Shown: in pieces, positions 28,136 through 36,426 of the stretch
Position numbering within the stretch: position 1 is the stretch's first letter
Layout: each line of letters starts with the position of its first letter
From: Candidatus Tisiphia endosymbiont of Beris chalybata
GTDB lineage: Bacteria > Pseudomonadota > Alphaproteobacteria > Rickettsiales > Rickettsiaceae
NCBI RefSeq assembly: GCF_964026555.1
Contig: NZ_OZ032159.1
Span: 1,537,457 to 1,601,456 of the forward strand
Direction of reading: 5' to 3'
DNA: 64,000 bases
Notes under the pieces: generated by a model
What the model was told of the DNA's origin: nothing
The model's input: the letters and a program-made list of their open reading frames with translations, nothing else
Database searches by the model: none
Translations under genes and position numbers: made by a program

Positions 28136-29011
28136 CCATTTCCCCATTATAAGCAGAGATATTAGATTGATAGAATGAGTAATTTATGATATAAAGCTAG
28201 GTAATAATGAAATAATAGGAAGTAACAAGGAAATGCCTAAAGTATCAAAAATGATAAATGACGAATTAGTATTAAAAGCAAGGGAAGCTTTGAATAACGG
28301 AGGGAAGAATGGTGTTGTAGTAACAAGATTAAAAGCCATACTAGCATCGAGTAAGCATGGTATTAAGAAAGTAGCGGAAGTTTATGATATCAACAGATCT
28401 TCGCTACATAGATGGGTTGCTCTATTTCGAGATCAAGGCATTGATGGTCTCAAGAACATAGCAAAGCCTTCTAGATCAAAATTAAATACTGCTCAAAAAG
28501 ATGAGATTAAAACTTTGATAAAGAGAGACAGTAGTATTACGATTAAGAAATTAAAGATAGTGATAAAAGAAAAATTTGATATAGATATAGAAAAATCTAG
28601 TATACATAGAATGCTAGGGGCACTTGGGTTTAGGCATATTACTGGTAGAAAGAGGCATTACAAAGCTGACACATCTTCTCAAGAAGAATTCAAAAAAAAA
28701 TCTACAACAAGTACACCAAGATAATCCTATGGTACCTATTTATTTTTTTGATGAGACTAGGTTTGGGACCAATACAAAACATGGTTTAGGATGGTTTGAA
28801 AAAGGCAGTAGGACTCCAGTTCCTACAAAGCTGGGATTTAAATCATTTTATCTTTATTCTGCTACAAATCATAGAGATGGAGACTCTTTTAGTTTAATTA
28901 TTCCGAATGTTGATAAGGCCTGTATGCAAGTTTTTCTTAATGAATTTGCGAAACATATAACTACAAAAGTTATACTAGTGATGGATGGAGCTGGATGGCA
29001 TAAAGGTCTTA
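28133..29011 (+). mobile_element. IS630-family element, 3'-truncated copy
   Basis: The left end taccatttccccattataag is present. The copy stops after cataaaggtctta, where the left end of the next complete copy begins. The missing third includes the last catalytic residue, so this copy cannot be autonomous. Confidence 0.85.
28233..29010 (+). pseudogene. IS630 transposase, truncated
   Basis: The first frame (163 residues; HTH region NRSSLHRWVALFRDQGIDGL) and the second frame (from KKNLQQVHQDNPMVPIYFFDE) are joined by a run of nine A at 28692-28700. The protein ends after MDGAGWHKGL, where the neighbouring IS630 begins. It therefore lacks the conserved YSPELNPVERLW segment carrying the catalytic Glu. 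Confidence 0.85.
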
Positions 29012-30117
29012 TACCATTTCCCCATTATAAGCAGAGATATTAGATTGATAGAATGAGTAATTTATGATATAAAGCTAGGTAATAATGAAATAATAGGAAG
29101 TAACAAGGAAATGCCTAAAGTATCAAAAATGATAAATGACGAATTAGTATTAAAAGCAAGGGAAGCTTTGAATAACGGAGGGAAGAATGGTGTTGTAGTA
29201 ACAAGATTAAAAGCCATACTAGCATCGAGTAAGCATGGTATTAAGAAAGTAGCGGAAGTTTATGATATCAACAGATCTTCGCTACATAGATGGGTTGCTC
29301 TATTTCGAGATCAAGGCATTGATGGTCTCAAGAACATAGCAAAGCCTTCTAGATCAAAATTAAATACTGCTCAAAAAGATGAGATTAAAACTTTGATAAA
29401 GAGAGACAGTAGTATTACGATTAAGAAATTAAAGATAGTGATAAAAGAAAAATTTGATATAGATATAGAAAAATCTAGTATACATAGAATGCTAGGGGCA
29501 CTTGGGTTTAGGCATATTACTGGTAGAAAGAGGCATTACAAAGCTGACACATCTTCTCAAGAAGAATTCAAAAAAAAATCTACAACAAGTACACCAAGAT
29601 AATCCTATGGTACCTATTTATTTTTTTGATGAGACTAGGTTTGGGACCAATACAAAACATGGTTTAGGATGGTTTGAAAAAGGCAGTAGGACTCCAGTTC
29701 CTACAAAGCTGGGATTTAAATCATTTTATCTTTATTCTGCTACAAATCATAGAGATGGAGACTCTTTTAGTTTAATTATTCCGAATGTTGATAAGGCCTG
29801 TATGCAAGTTTTTCTTAATGAATTTGCGAAACATATAACTACAAAAGTTATACTAGTGATGGATGGAGCTGGATGGCATAAAGGTCTTACAATACCAGCT
29901 AATATTGAGATTATGTACTTACCACCATATAGTCCAGAGTTAAATCCTGTAGAGAGGTTGTGGCAACATTTAAAAGATTCGGTATTAAAAAATAAAGTTT
30001 ACGATTGTTTAACTAAACTTGAAGATGCTGTAATTGAATTTATTCAATCTATTTCAATAGAAACTATAAAATCTATATGTAATTGTTCATATATCTATTT
30101 ATAATAGGGAAATGGTA
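29012..30117 (+). mobile_element. IS630-family element, complete copy
   Basis: The ends taccatttcccc and gggaaatggta are inverted repeats and enclose the two-frame transposase. The insertion lies at a TA-containing site, as expected for the IS630/Tc1/mariner group. Confidence 0.88.
29111..30104 (+). CDS. IS630-family transposase, expressed by frameshift
   Basis: Two overlapping frames make one protein. Codons 1-155 or so provide the winged-helix DNA-binding half (DELVLKAREALNNGGKNG; DINRSSLHRWVALFRDQG). The second frame continues with YFFDETRFG (Asp), LVMDGAGWHKG (Asp) and YLPPYSPELNPVERLWQHLK (Glu). The frames join at a run of nine A (29570-29578), where loss of one A, or slippage by polymerase or ribosome, restores continuity. 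The same run occurs in all three copies, so frameshifting is a conserved property and not decay. The full product would be about 330 residues. Confidence 0.88.
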
Positions 30118-30283
30118 TTAGTACGTAAGGAGCGGAGGTCATGAAGTAATGCGAGGTGATGATTAGTTTTCAGGAATTGGTATCAGGAGGAGTTATAGCA
30201 TGAGAAAGGGGGCGCACTAATAGTTTAAGGTCAAAATATCTATGAGCTTTTTTAGAGCTCTTAAGAATAATCTAAGCCTGAGA

Positions 30284-30311
30284 GCCAGTAATTAATTAAA
30301 TAATTACTGGC
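30284..30311 (-). terminator. Stem-loop downstream of the rickA-like gene
   Basis: GCCAGTAATTA and TAATTACTGGC (11 bp) enclose a 6-nt loop. It lies 44 bp after the stop codon of the rickA-like gene on the minus strand. No clear U-tract follows, so this is a possible terminator only. Confidence 0.45.
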
Positions 30312-30354
30312 GTTTGGTAACATTCTACTTACCATTTAATGTTCTAGTAGGCTC

Positions 30355-30491
30355 CTAACCGTCCCTCCTACTTCCACGATTTTGGGCTCGATTTACTATG
30401 GGTTTGACCGGAGGGGTCGGGGACGCAGTAAAAGAGTGGTTAGGCTCCTCAGCAGTCTCCTTCGGGTCTATACCTTCCCGGCGTTTTGAAC
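30355..30491 (-). pseudogene. rickA: RickA-like protein, C-terminal fragment beyond the IS3 insertion
   Basis: Directly outside the IS3 end, the minus strand reads SKRREGIDPKETAEEP, then NHSFTASPTPPVKPIVNRAQ and NRGSRRDG, to a TAG at 30355-30357. Joining the last intact codon before the IS (CGT of GKR) directly to this TCA keeps one reading frame: GKR-SKRREG. I therefore read it as the tail of the gene interrupted by the IS. It replaces the acidic end of canonical RickA, although it is only mildly acidic. Confidence 0.6.
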
Positions 30492-30542
30492 TGCGCCCCT
30501 ATGTTTAGACCAAAAAAGCTTTAAATAGAGAGACTATTATTT

Positions 30543-31439
30543 TCATAAACTATCTACAAAAATATTATTTTTATAATTTTGTAGCTGTTGTGGTAATAGT
30601 GGAATTGTGGGTAAGTCGCAAGACTTATCCATAAATCCACTATATATCTCAAACGGCGTTTTGTACTCCAAAGCCTGATGGGGCCTTTGATTGTTATACC
30701 AATTCAACCATTTCGGGATATTATTTTTCAACTCTAAAACTGAAGTACACCGGTATAAATACGACCCCTCATACTTAAACGATCGCCATAAACGCTCAAT
30801 ATGGGCATTATCGTTACACCTGCCTTTGCCCGTCATGCTGATGCTTATGACGCATCTCCTCAATTCATTAATCCAATCCTCGCTGGTAAACTGGCTACCT
30901 TGATCACTATTAATTATCGACGGCTTCCCATATTTAGCTATAGCATCTTCTAACGCTAGCAAACAGCTCTCTGTATTTAAACTATTTGATAAACGATATC
31001 CTACTACTAATCTAGTATAAACATCGATTAATGCAACCAAATACATAAAACCACTTTGTACCCTTAAATAAGTGATATCCACCTGCCATACCTGATTTGG
31101 CTTTATAACCTCTAACCCTGATAGCAAATATGGATAAATAGCTTCTTTTAGGTTTCTTTTACTTGTATTAATCGAAGGGTAAATTGCTTGCAAATTCATT
31201 AGTTTCATCAACCTCCTGACTTTTTTGCTGTTAACAATTACCACTTCTCTCCTAAGTATCGCCGTTATTCGCCGGTAACCATATATCGGATAATTACTAT
31301 AGATCTCAACTATTCTATTACTTAAATAATTATCTTGATCCTTCTCCGAATCCTTGTAATATAGGCTGGAGCGGTTCAGATTCAATAGCTGACTTTGCCG
31401 ACGAACACTTAAATCTTTATAATCCTTATCTACCATCAC
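30543..31439 (-). CDS. IS3-family transposase orfB (integrase catalytic domain)
   Basis: 298 residues with an rve integrase core. The motifs are YGYRRITAILRR, NQVWQVDITYLRV (first Asp), IINSDQGSQFTSEDW (second Asp) and NAHIERLWRSFKYE (Glu), then WLNWYNNQRPHQALEYKTP. It begins 8 bp after orfA stops (taaagaggaaagtgATG on the coding strand), with a GAGGAAAG ribosome site. The sequence is the same as at 49658 and 50898. Confidence 0.95.
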   Translation of the reverse strand: MMVDKDYKDLSVRRQSQLLNLNRSSLYYKDSEKDQDNYLSNRIVEIYSNYPIYGYRRITAILRREVVIVNSKKVRRLMKLMNLQAIYPSINTSKRNLKEAIYPYLLSGLEVIKPNQVWQVDITYLRVQSGFMYLVALIDVYTRLVVGYRLSNSLNTESCLLALEDAIAKYGKPSIINSDQGSQFTSEDWINELRRCVISISMTGKGRCNDNAHIERLWRSFKYEGSYLYRCTSVLELKNNIPKWLNWYNNQRPHQALEYKTPFEIYSGFMDKSCDLPTIPLLPQQLQNYKNNIFVDSL

Positions 31440-31447
31440 TTTCCTCT

Positions 31448-31741
31448 TTATAGTTTCAACTTGGCAGATACGAGCTGCAAAAAATCGTTTTCTACCTTCA
31501 ATTTGCCAATAGTTGCATGCAGTTTCTCTATTTCGCTTGTAGAACTAGAGGAATTACCGTTTTCATAGCTAAACTTAAAAATATCAGCACCATTTTCCAA
31601 AAATTGTTTCTTCCACCTTGTCATTACCGACCTTGGAACTTGATATTTTGAGATTATTTCAGCAATACTCAAATCTCCTCGGATCATCTCTAGCGATACT
31701 TTAAACTTAAATTCTTTACTGTAACTTTTTGGCTTACTCAT
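31448..31741 (-). CDS. IS3-family transposase orfA (HTH)
   Basis: 97 residues. The helix-turn-helix of the IS3/IS911 type is visible: SKEFKFKVSLEMIRGDLSIA and KYQVPRSVMTRWKKQFLENG. A leucine-zipper-like helix (EIEKLHATIGKLKVENDFLQ) follows. The start is MSKPKSYSKEF. It pairs with orfB downstream. Confidence 0.93.
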   Translation of the reverse strand: MSKPKSYSKEFKFKVSLEMIRGDLSIAEIISKYQVPRSVMTRWKKQFLENGADIFKFSYENGNSSSSTSEIEKLHATIGKLKVENDFLQLVSAKLKL

Positions 31742-31816
31742 TTTCGACTGCTCCTATTTTATATTTATTTTAACATAAAATAGTCTCTCTATCACTGCTC
31801 TAGTTTTCGGGGCGCA

Positions 31817-33517
31817 TTACGTTTTCCAATTTCCCTTGCCAGGATGGCTGCTATGGAGTCAGGGGGCGTAGGACTTTTCAGTGGAGCTTTTGCTACATCA
31901 CCATTGCCTCCTTGAACCTGTTTCAATTGCCCCCTTGTTCGTATCTCTTGCAATAAATTGCTACGGTCAGACCCAGGTGAGGAGGGCGGCGTGTATGCAG
32001 GAGCTCTCGGCGGTGGGGGAGGAGGTGTCGTCCGAGCGGGAGGGGGAGGAGGCCTAGAGATGGTTGTCCCTGAATTCATACTTTTTGCATCTGATGAAGC
32101 ATCATATTGATAAGGCGCCGTAATAGTATCTCTATAAGAGGGCGGAGGTGAGGGAGGCGCCGGCGGCGCAGGGGGAGGAGGTGTCGTCCGAGCGGGAGGG
32201 GGAGGAGGAGGGATTGCCGGACGTCCTGACTGCGTTGTACTCGTTGCAAAAATGGAGTTGGTTACCAGTAGCTTGATTCTTTGCTAGAGCTATATCCCCG
32301 GGATACTGAGCTTGATTGGTCGTTACACTATCATTGTTCCTAGCGTCTCGAGTATTTTCCACAATTATATGTTGCGCTTCAATCTTTTTTGCGTTGTTCC
32401 TGTATTCAGTGGTTAGGCTTACATCTGGAGCAGAGGGTATCTGTTTTGCACGCCCGGCTTGTTGTGATAGTGCCATATCGGCAGCTACTTCAGAAACATT
32501 TGTAGGCTTTATCCCAAATCTTATTTGATATGCCTTTTCTAAGGCTGCTATCTCATTTCTTAATTTATGGAATTTATCACCCGCAAGACTAAGCGCGTTC
32601 TCTTTATTATATAGCTTCTTTAAGTCTGCCGTGATTGTTTCAGTCATGCTCGTAAACTTTTCGTTATTGTCCCTCATAACTGCGAGATATTTTTTTTTAA
32701 CATCCAGCGACACTTTAGTGAGCTCTTTTGTATAAGGAGTTAGCGCTTTTTGCACTTTACTTTTAGTCAGGCGATCTATTAAATTCGTTACCCCTTTACT
32801 GATTTTATCCCAAAAACCTTTAGCTGGCAATTTATTGATCTCTTTTTTTGTTTGCTGGTATAATATTGCTAAATCCTGGATTCTATCATGTTGTTCTATT
32901 AAATTTTCAGTGTTAATAAGTTCTGTGTCTAAATAGTTTTTTTGGTTGTTTAAAGCTTGCCTTTGCTCCGGCAATGCATGCCCTGTATTTTTTATAGGAT
33001 TATGATCTACTAGGTGAGTCGATTCAAAAGTAAATGGCTTGAATAAATCTAACCTTTGTTTTAGTTCAGTGGCTCCTTCTGGGTTGTCTTTCTTAAGTTT
33101 ATTAATTCCTTTATCTATTTCTTGTGTTATGATCTCCTGTAACCCTTGTTCTCTAATATATAAATTCAGTAATTTGCCTTGAACCTGTATCATTTTTTCG
33201 TTATTTTGATTTTGTTTTACTGCGTGTTCAAGAATTTCCCCGCTTCTATCTGCAGATAACCATTTTATTATTGGCACCGCTCGAATTACTTTTCTAGCGT
33301 TTTCATATATACGAGAATGCTTGGGTAACGTTAAATCTAGTATGTCTTTTTCTTCCTCTAGCTTGTCGGTAAGCTCTAGCCAGTGCCTGTTACTCGCAAG
33401 CATTTCTGCCATAAGAAACCGCATATCTTCAATTTCTGGCTGTAGCGCTAGTACTTTCTCTGCTTCTTGCTCTTCTTTACTGAGTATTTTTTGTTCTCTT
33501 GTTTTTTCTGTATCCAT
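31817..33517 (-). pseudogene. rickA: RickA-like actin nucleator (proline-rich, WH2 domain), frameshifted and IS-split
   Basis: RickA activates the host Arp2/3 complex from the surface of Rickettsia. Here an ATG with an AGGAG site opens a helical N-terminal domain (about 423 residues; PIIKWLSADRSGEILEHAVK; KGFWDKISKGVTNLIDRL) laid out as in RickA. A run of five T at about 32251 shifts the frame. The other frame goes on with AIPPPPPPARTTPPPPAPPA, a second proline stretch RPPPPPARTTPPPPPPRAP, the WH2-type motif SNLLQEIRTRGQLKQV and the central-type segment DSIAAILAREIGKR. Dropping one T restores one frame. An IS3 element then cuts the gene, and the tail lies at 30355-30491. WH2 motifs bind G-actin. 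No signal peptide is seen, as in RickA. The homology call is mine from architecture and partial sequence likeness. Confidence 0.75.
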
Positions 33518-33825
33518 AAAAACTCCTATAATTCAACTATCCTTATTTCCTTACAAATCTATTTATATTATATATAATAATTAAGGTAAATTTACTCTAG
33601 TGTAACATATTGATTTAATTATTTGTAATAATTTTTTAATGTTAAAGTAATTTTATGCTGTTAAAGGCTTCTAGTGCCGGGGGAAGGGTAGAAGGGCTGA
33701 GACTTGTAGATAAATTAAACTAATCAGGACTGTGATAAAAAAATCTCTAATATTTCTTAACTAATCTCTTTACCTACTAATTCTGGACTTAAAAATCCCT
33801 TCCCAATACTGCAAGTTTTATGCAG
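33518..33825. other. Intergenic, upstream of the rickA-like gene
   Basis: Very AT-rich. It contains the presumed promoter of the rickA-like gene, but I can point to no specific element. There is no gene. Confidence 0.5.
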
Positions 33826-33971
33826 TAGACCTCTTGCATAACCTAAAGATAATTGAAGAATTTTTAGGAGAAACGAAGTCGAGTACCGCAGCGTACATAG
33901 ACGTACGTGAGGAACAGAGAGGAGTTTCGACGACAAAATTACCAATTAGATTAGGTTATGCAAGAGGTCTA
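33826..33971. repeat. 146-bp palindromic element, family C, copy 1
   Basis: The ends tagacctcttgcataaccta and its exact inverse (21 bp perfect). The element at 36152-36297 is the exact reverse complement over all 146 bp. The core contains cgtacatagacgtacg. It codes for nothing plausible. Confidence 0.85.
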
Positions 33972-34033
33972 ATTTTTGAAAGACGAGTAGTATATCCCAG
34001 CGCTACATCACTGCGAATAGGTCTCAACATAAG

Positions 34034-34252
34034 CGTCATTGCCAGGAGGCGATCAGCCGTATAGCTTAGGCTATTATGATACATACATGATAGTATGTGG
34101 GAAGCATAGTTAGTTATACATACTTGAAGATAAATACCCTGTACGCACCTTAATGGACTATACTATACGTGCGCAATCCAGGAAAATTTCTTGCAATCAA
34201 ACTAATATTTTTTGGATTGCCGCGCTCGCTAACGCAAAGCCCCGCAATGACG
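34034..34252. repeat. RPE-like palindrome with nested family D repeat
   Basis: cgtcattgccaggaggcgat at the left and cgctaacg ... cccgcaatgacg at the right are inverted arms, with ggattgccgcgctcgc typical of this type. A 110-bp family D element (34060-34169) sits inside. Confidence 0.65.
34060..34169 (+). repeat. Family D repeat (nested copy 2)
   Basis: It runs from tatagcttaggctattatga to ggactatactatacg. It aligns along its length with 15870-15978, sharing gatacatac, gatagtatg, cttgaagataaatac and gtacgcaccttaatgg. Confidence 0.7.
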
Positions 34253-34349
34253 AGGGTGACCTTTAATTAAATTGTTGAATATTTAAGACAGCAAAAATAT
34301 AGAAATTATTATCTGATATATAGAAGGGTACTACTTGAATTTTGATATG

Positions 34350-34589
34350 TTAATTGCGAAAAGAATGAGCATGTAATTTTTCTTGCTCGAATAGCCTATC
34401 GGAAAGTCTATGGAAGTCATTAGCCGATACTGCCCCACAAGTTAGGCGGTAAATTTTAACGATCACATCATGCTTTGGTATAACGTCTGCATGAATATAT
34501 TTATGGACTAAGCTGCTATTTTTACCGATCTTTTTAGCAAATACATGAATTTGCATTTTTTGCAATTCCAGCCACTTTTCTAATCTCAT
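34350..34589 (-). CDS. Small helix-turn-helix regulator (Cro/YdaS-like)
   Basis: A 79-residue protein. The segment MQIHVFAKKIGKNSSLVHKY followed by IHADVIPKHDVIVKIYRLT has the spacing of a Cro/YdaS-type helix-turn-helix, with recognition helix around NSSLVHKYI. The rest (GAVSANDFHRLSDRLFEQEK) is the short C-terminal tail usual in these proteins. It probably represses a promoter near itself. It overlaps the end of an IS5 remnant whose last codons run into its start. It may be chromosomal or element cargo. The function in detail is unknown. Confidence 0.65.
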   Translation of the reverse strand: MRLEKWLELQKMQIHVFAKKIGKNSSLVHKYIHADVIPKHDVIVKIYRLTCGAVSANDFHRLSDRLFEQEKLHAHSFRN

Positions 34590-34599
34590 CTACGACAAT

Positions 34600-35039
34600 C
34601 TTTGAAGTTGTATTAGGTTGTGTTGAAAAGAAATTTAACGTAACCATAATATAAGTTCCAACAAAATTTAAGAAGTCTAAGAAAACGATTGGAGCCTTAT
34701 CAAATCTAGAGAATATTCGTCTAAAATGTTTGATTTTACCAAAGAAACATTCAATTAGATGTCGTTCTTTATAGATATGTTGATCATACTCACGCTGTAC
34801 TTTGCGATTAGATTTAGGTGGAATAACAACCTGACACCCTACTTACTTGCTAAGCTTTTTACAAAAGCATCACTATCATACCCCTTATCTGCTATAACAG
34901 CTGTATCTTGTACATCTTTAGTAAGATTTTCAGCCTGGGTAATATCGTTTCTCTGACCAGCGGTTAGTATAAACTGCAATGGATTACCAAGAGCATCTAC
35001 CTTAACATGGATTTTTGAGTATGGCAAGTAGAATCCCAA
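34600..35039 (-). pseudogene. IS5-family transposase remnant
   Basis: The first part reads YSKIHVKVDALGNPLQFILT, ENLTKDVQDTAVIADKGYDS and FVKSLASK, then a stop. Past it, the same frame continues GCQVVIPPKSNRKVQREYDQ, IYKERHLIECFFGKIKHFRR and IFSRFDK. This is the C-terminal half of an IS5-type transposase with the Asp of IADKGYD and the Glu of ERHLIECFF. The N-terminal third is missing and one nonsense codon (TAA, about 34841) is present, so it is dead. Confidence 0.75.
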
Positions 35040-35056
35040 AAAGCTGATAGGGAATA

Positions 35057-35133
35057 TGGCGGGAGTGACGGGACTCGAACCCGCGACCTTCTGCGTGACA
35101 GGCAGACGCTCTAACCAGCTGAGCTACACCCCC
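35057..35133 (-). tRNA. tRNA-Asp (anticodon GTC)
   Basis: On the minus strand, GGGGGTG (35133-35127) pairs with CACTCCC, the discriminator is G and CCA is encoded at 35059-35057. The anticodon stem TCTGC/GCAGA encloses CTGTCAC, giving GTC. The T arm GCGGGTTCGAGTCCCGT is normal. This is an intact chromosomal tRNA gene among IS debris. Confidence 0.97.
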
Positions 35134-35359
35134 AAAAATTGTTAAGCTAATTAAACCTTAAAAAGAAACAATGCCTACAACAAGGGACGGAATATAGGAG
35201 GAAATATATATAAAGTTAATTCCCGTGTCAAGGTTCATAAGTGTCTATTGGAAGAAAATAATTTATGAATATAATGGGCTGAAGAAACTAGACAGGAAAA
35301 AAGGTAAATTTGTTTCCTAATTAAGATAAAATAAAATGGAATTAAAATGAAGAAAGAAA

Positions 35360-35458
35360 ATGACCAAAAATAAGGGCAAAGTTTTCAGTAGTGAAGAGAA
35401 AACAAAAATAGTATTAGAATTATTACGAGATGAAAGTCCATATAAATGGTTCTTTTAA
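35360..35458 (+). pseudogene. Transposase orfA fragment
   Basis: A 32-codon frame reads MTKNKGKVFSSEEKTKIVLE, then LLRDESPYKWFF. The first part has the start of an IS3-type HTH protein and then breaks off. It is too short to work. Confidence 0.5.
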
Positions 35459-35505
35459 AGGGTCATAATTTTTTTCAATTTCTTGTATAAGTTGCAGTAG
35501 GTCTC

Positions 35506-35690
35506 TTATATACAGCTAATACCTTTACTTGGACAGTCATCTATGGCAGTATATTGATATAAATTATTAGCAATTTTACATACAGCCATTTGTACTCTTA
35601 CGCCTGGCACCTTAGCACTATAACGTTTCACTTGCTTACGGTAATAGCGTTTTAAGTTTAACAACCCAACATTATGTTTTTTTAATACAT
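35506..35690 (-). pseudogene. Integrase-core transposase fragment (IS481-like)
   Basis: The minus strand reads NVGLLNLKRYYRKQVKRYSA, then KVPGVRVQMAVCKIANNLYQ and YTAIDDCPSKGISCI, then a stop. The VQMDVCKI...YTAIDDCTRYR pattern of IS481-like integrases is recognisable, with the catalytic Asp of QMDV changed to Ala. Confidence 0.6.
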
Positions 35691-35824
35691 TATGGGAGTG
35701 TTGCGAGAGTATTAGAACGCGAGTTTAGGATAAGGAGAGTTTAGAGAAGTAATAAGAAAGGGTTTTGCAAATCAAAGATGTTGAGTTATAAGAAATTTTT
35801 TAAAGAAAATCAAGATAACTCAAC

Positions 35825-35995
35825 ATGAAGAAATGTATCACAACAGTATATTATTTAATAGATAATTTTTGTAAAATTTATCAAGAATGGGAAGGTAAGA
35901 AGTTGATTGCTTCTGATAGGAAGCGCCAAAGACAAGGAAGTTTAGACCTTTGTGAATTATTAACTATAGAGTTTGTTGTAAAACCAAAGATATGA
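35825..35995 (+). pseudogene. IS982-type transposase, N-terminal fragment
   Basis: 56 codons: KKCITTVYYLIDNFCKIYQE, then WEGKKLIASDRKRQRQGSLD and LCELLTIEF. It resembles the N-terminus of the 296-residue IS982 transposase at 25007-25897 (DITELYSFIDDFCKIYLEYE) but is a different element. Confidence 0.65.
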
Positions 35996-36030
35996 TAAAT
36001 TAACAGATAATAAGCGATGAATATTAAATT

Positions 36031-36177
36031 ATGGCAAGAGCAAAATATCCTACAGATCTAAAAGAAAGAGCATGGAGTTTAATACAAGAATTATTTATCC
36101 CATCATGCAAAGAAGGAGGTAGACCCCCTAAATATAGTAAGAAAGACATAATAGACCTCTTGCATAACCTAATCTAA
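36031..36177 (+). pseudogene. IS5-type transposase, N-terminal fragment
   Basis: ARAKYPTDLKERAWSLIQEL, then FIPSCKEGGRPPKYSKKDII, is the start of an IS5-type (DUF4096-like) transposase. It breaks off exactly where the 146-bp palindromic element begins (36152). Confidence 0.65.
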
Positions 36178-36297
36178 TTGGTAATTTTGTCGTCGAAACT
36201 CCTCTCTGTTCCTCACGTACGTCTATGTACGCTGCGGTACTCGACTTCGTTTCTCCTAAAAATTCTTCAATTATCTTTAGGTTATGCAAGAGGTCTA
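36152..36297. repeat. 146-bp palindromic element, family C, copy 2
   Basis: Exact reverse complement of 33826-33971. It lies at the junction of an IS5-type fragment and an IS982-type fragment, so it either inserted there or mediated the joining. Confidence 0.85.
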
Positions 36298-36426
36298 TTT
36301 AATTATTAACAATAAAGGAGAGATAATGGCAGTTAAAATTACTAAAGGAAATAGAAGTGATATCTCTACTGTTTTGTCTATAACTCAAGGGTTAGAAGGT
36401 AAATTATTTGGTGATAAGGCTTATAT
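36298..36426 (+). pseudogene. IS982-type transposase, middle fragment
   Basis: LIINNKGEIMAVKITKGNRS, then DISTVLSITQGLEGKLFGDK and AYIS, up to the IS4 insertion. It includes the second catalytic Asp (FGDKAYIS). It continues after the IS4 element at 37659. Confidence 0.75.

Larger units (their letters stand above)
30492..31816 (-). mobile_element. IS3-family element (orfA/orfB) inserted in the rickA-like gene
   Basis: The ends tgcgcccc (30492) and ggggcgca (31816) are inverted repeats, followed inwards by a second shared motif, tagagagactatt. The element carries both orfA and orfB. Exactly the same outer bases (cgtaa and gttcaa) flank another copy at 48172-51845 inside traA. No simple direct duplication is seen. 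Confidence 0.85.

Noticed and set aside
33757..34064. Small frames on both strands around 33.8-34.1 kb
   Set aside because: They coincide with the 146-bp palindrome and RPE-like repeat, so there is no gene.
33826..36297. Possible CRISPR array
   Set aside because: The repeats are dispersed, palindromic, 50-250 bp long and inverted. There are no regular spacers and no cas genes anywhere in the window.
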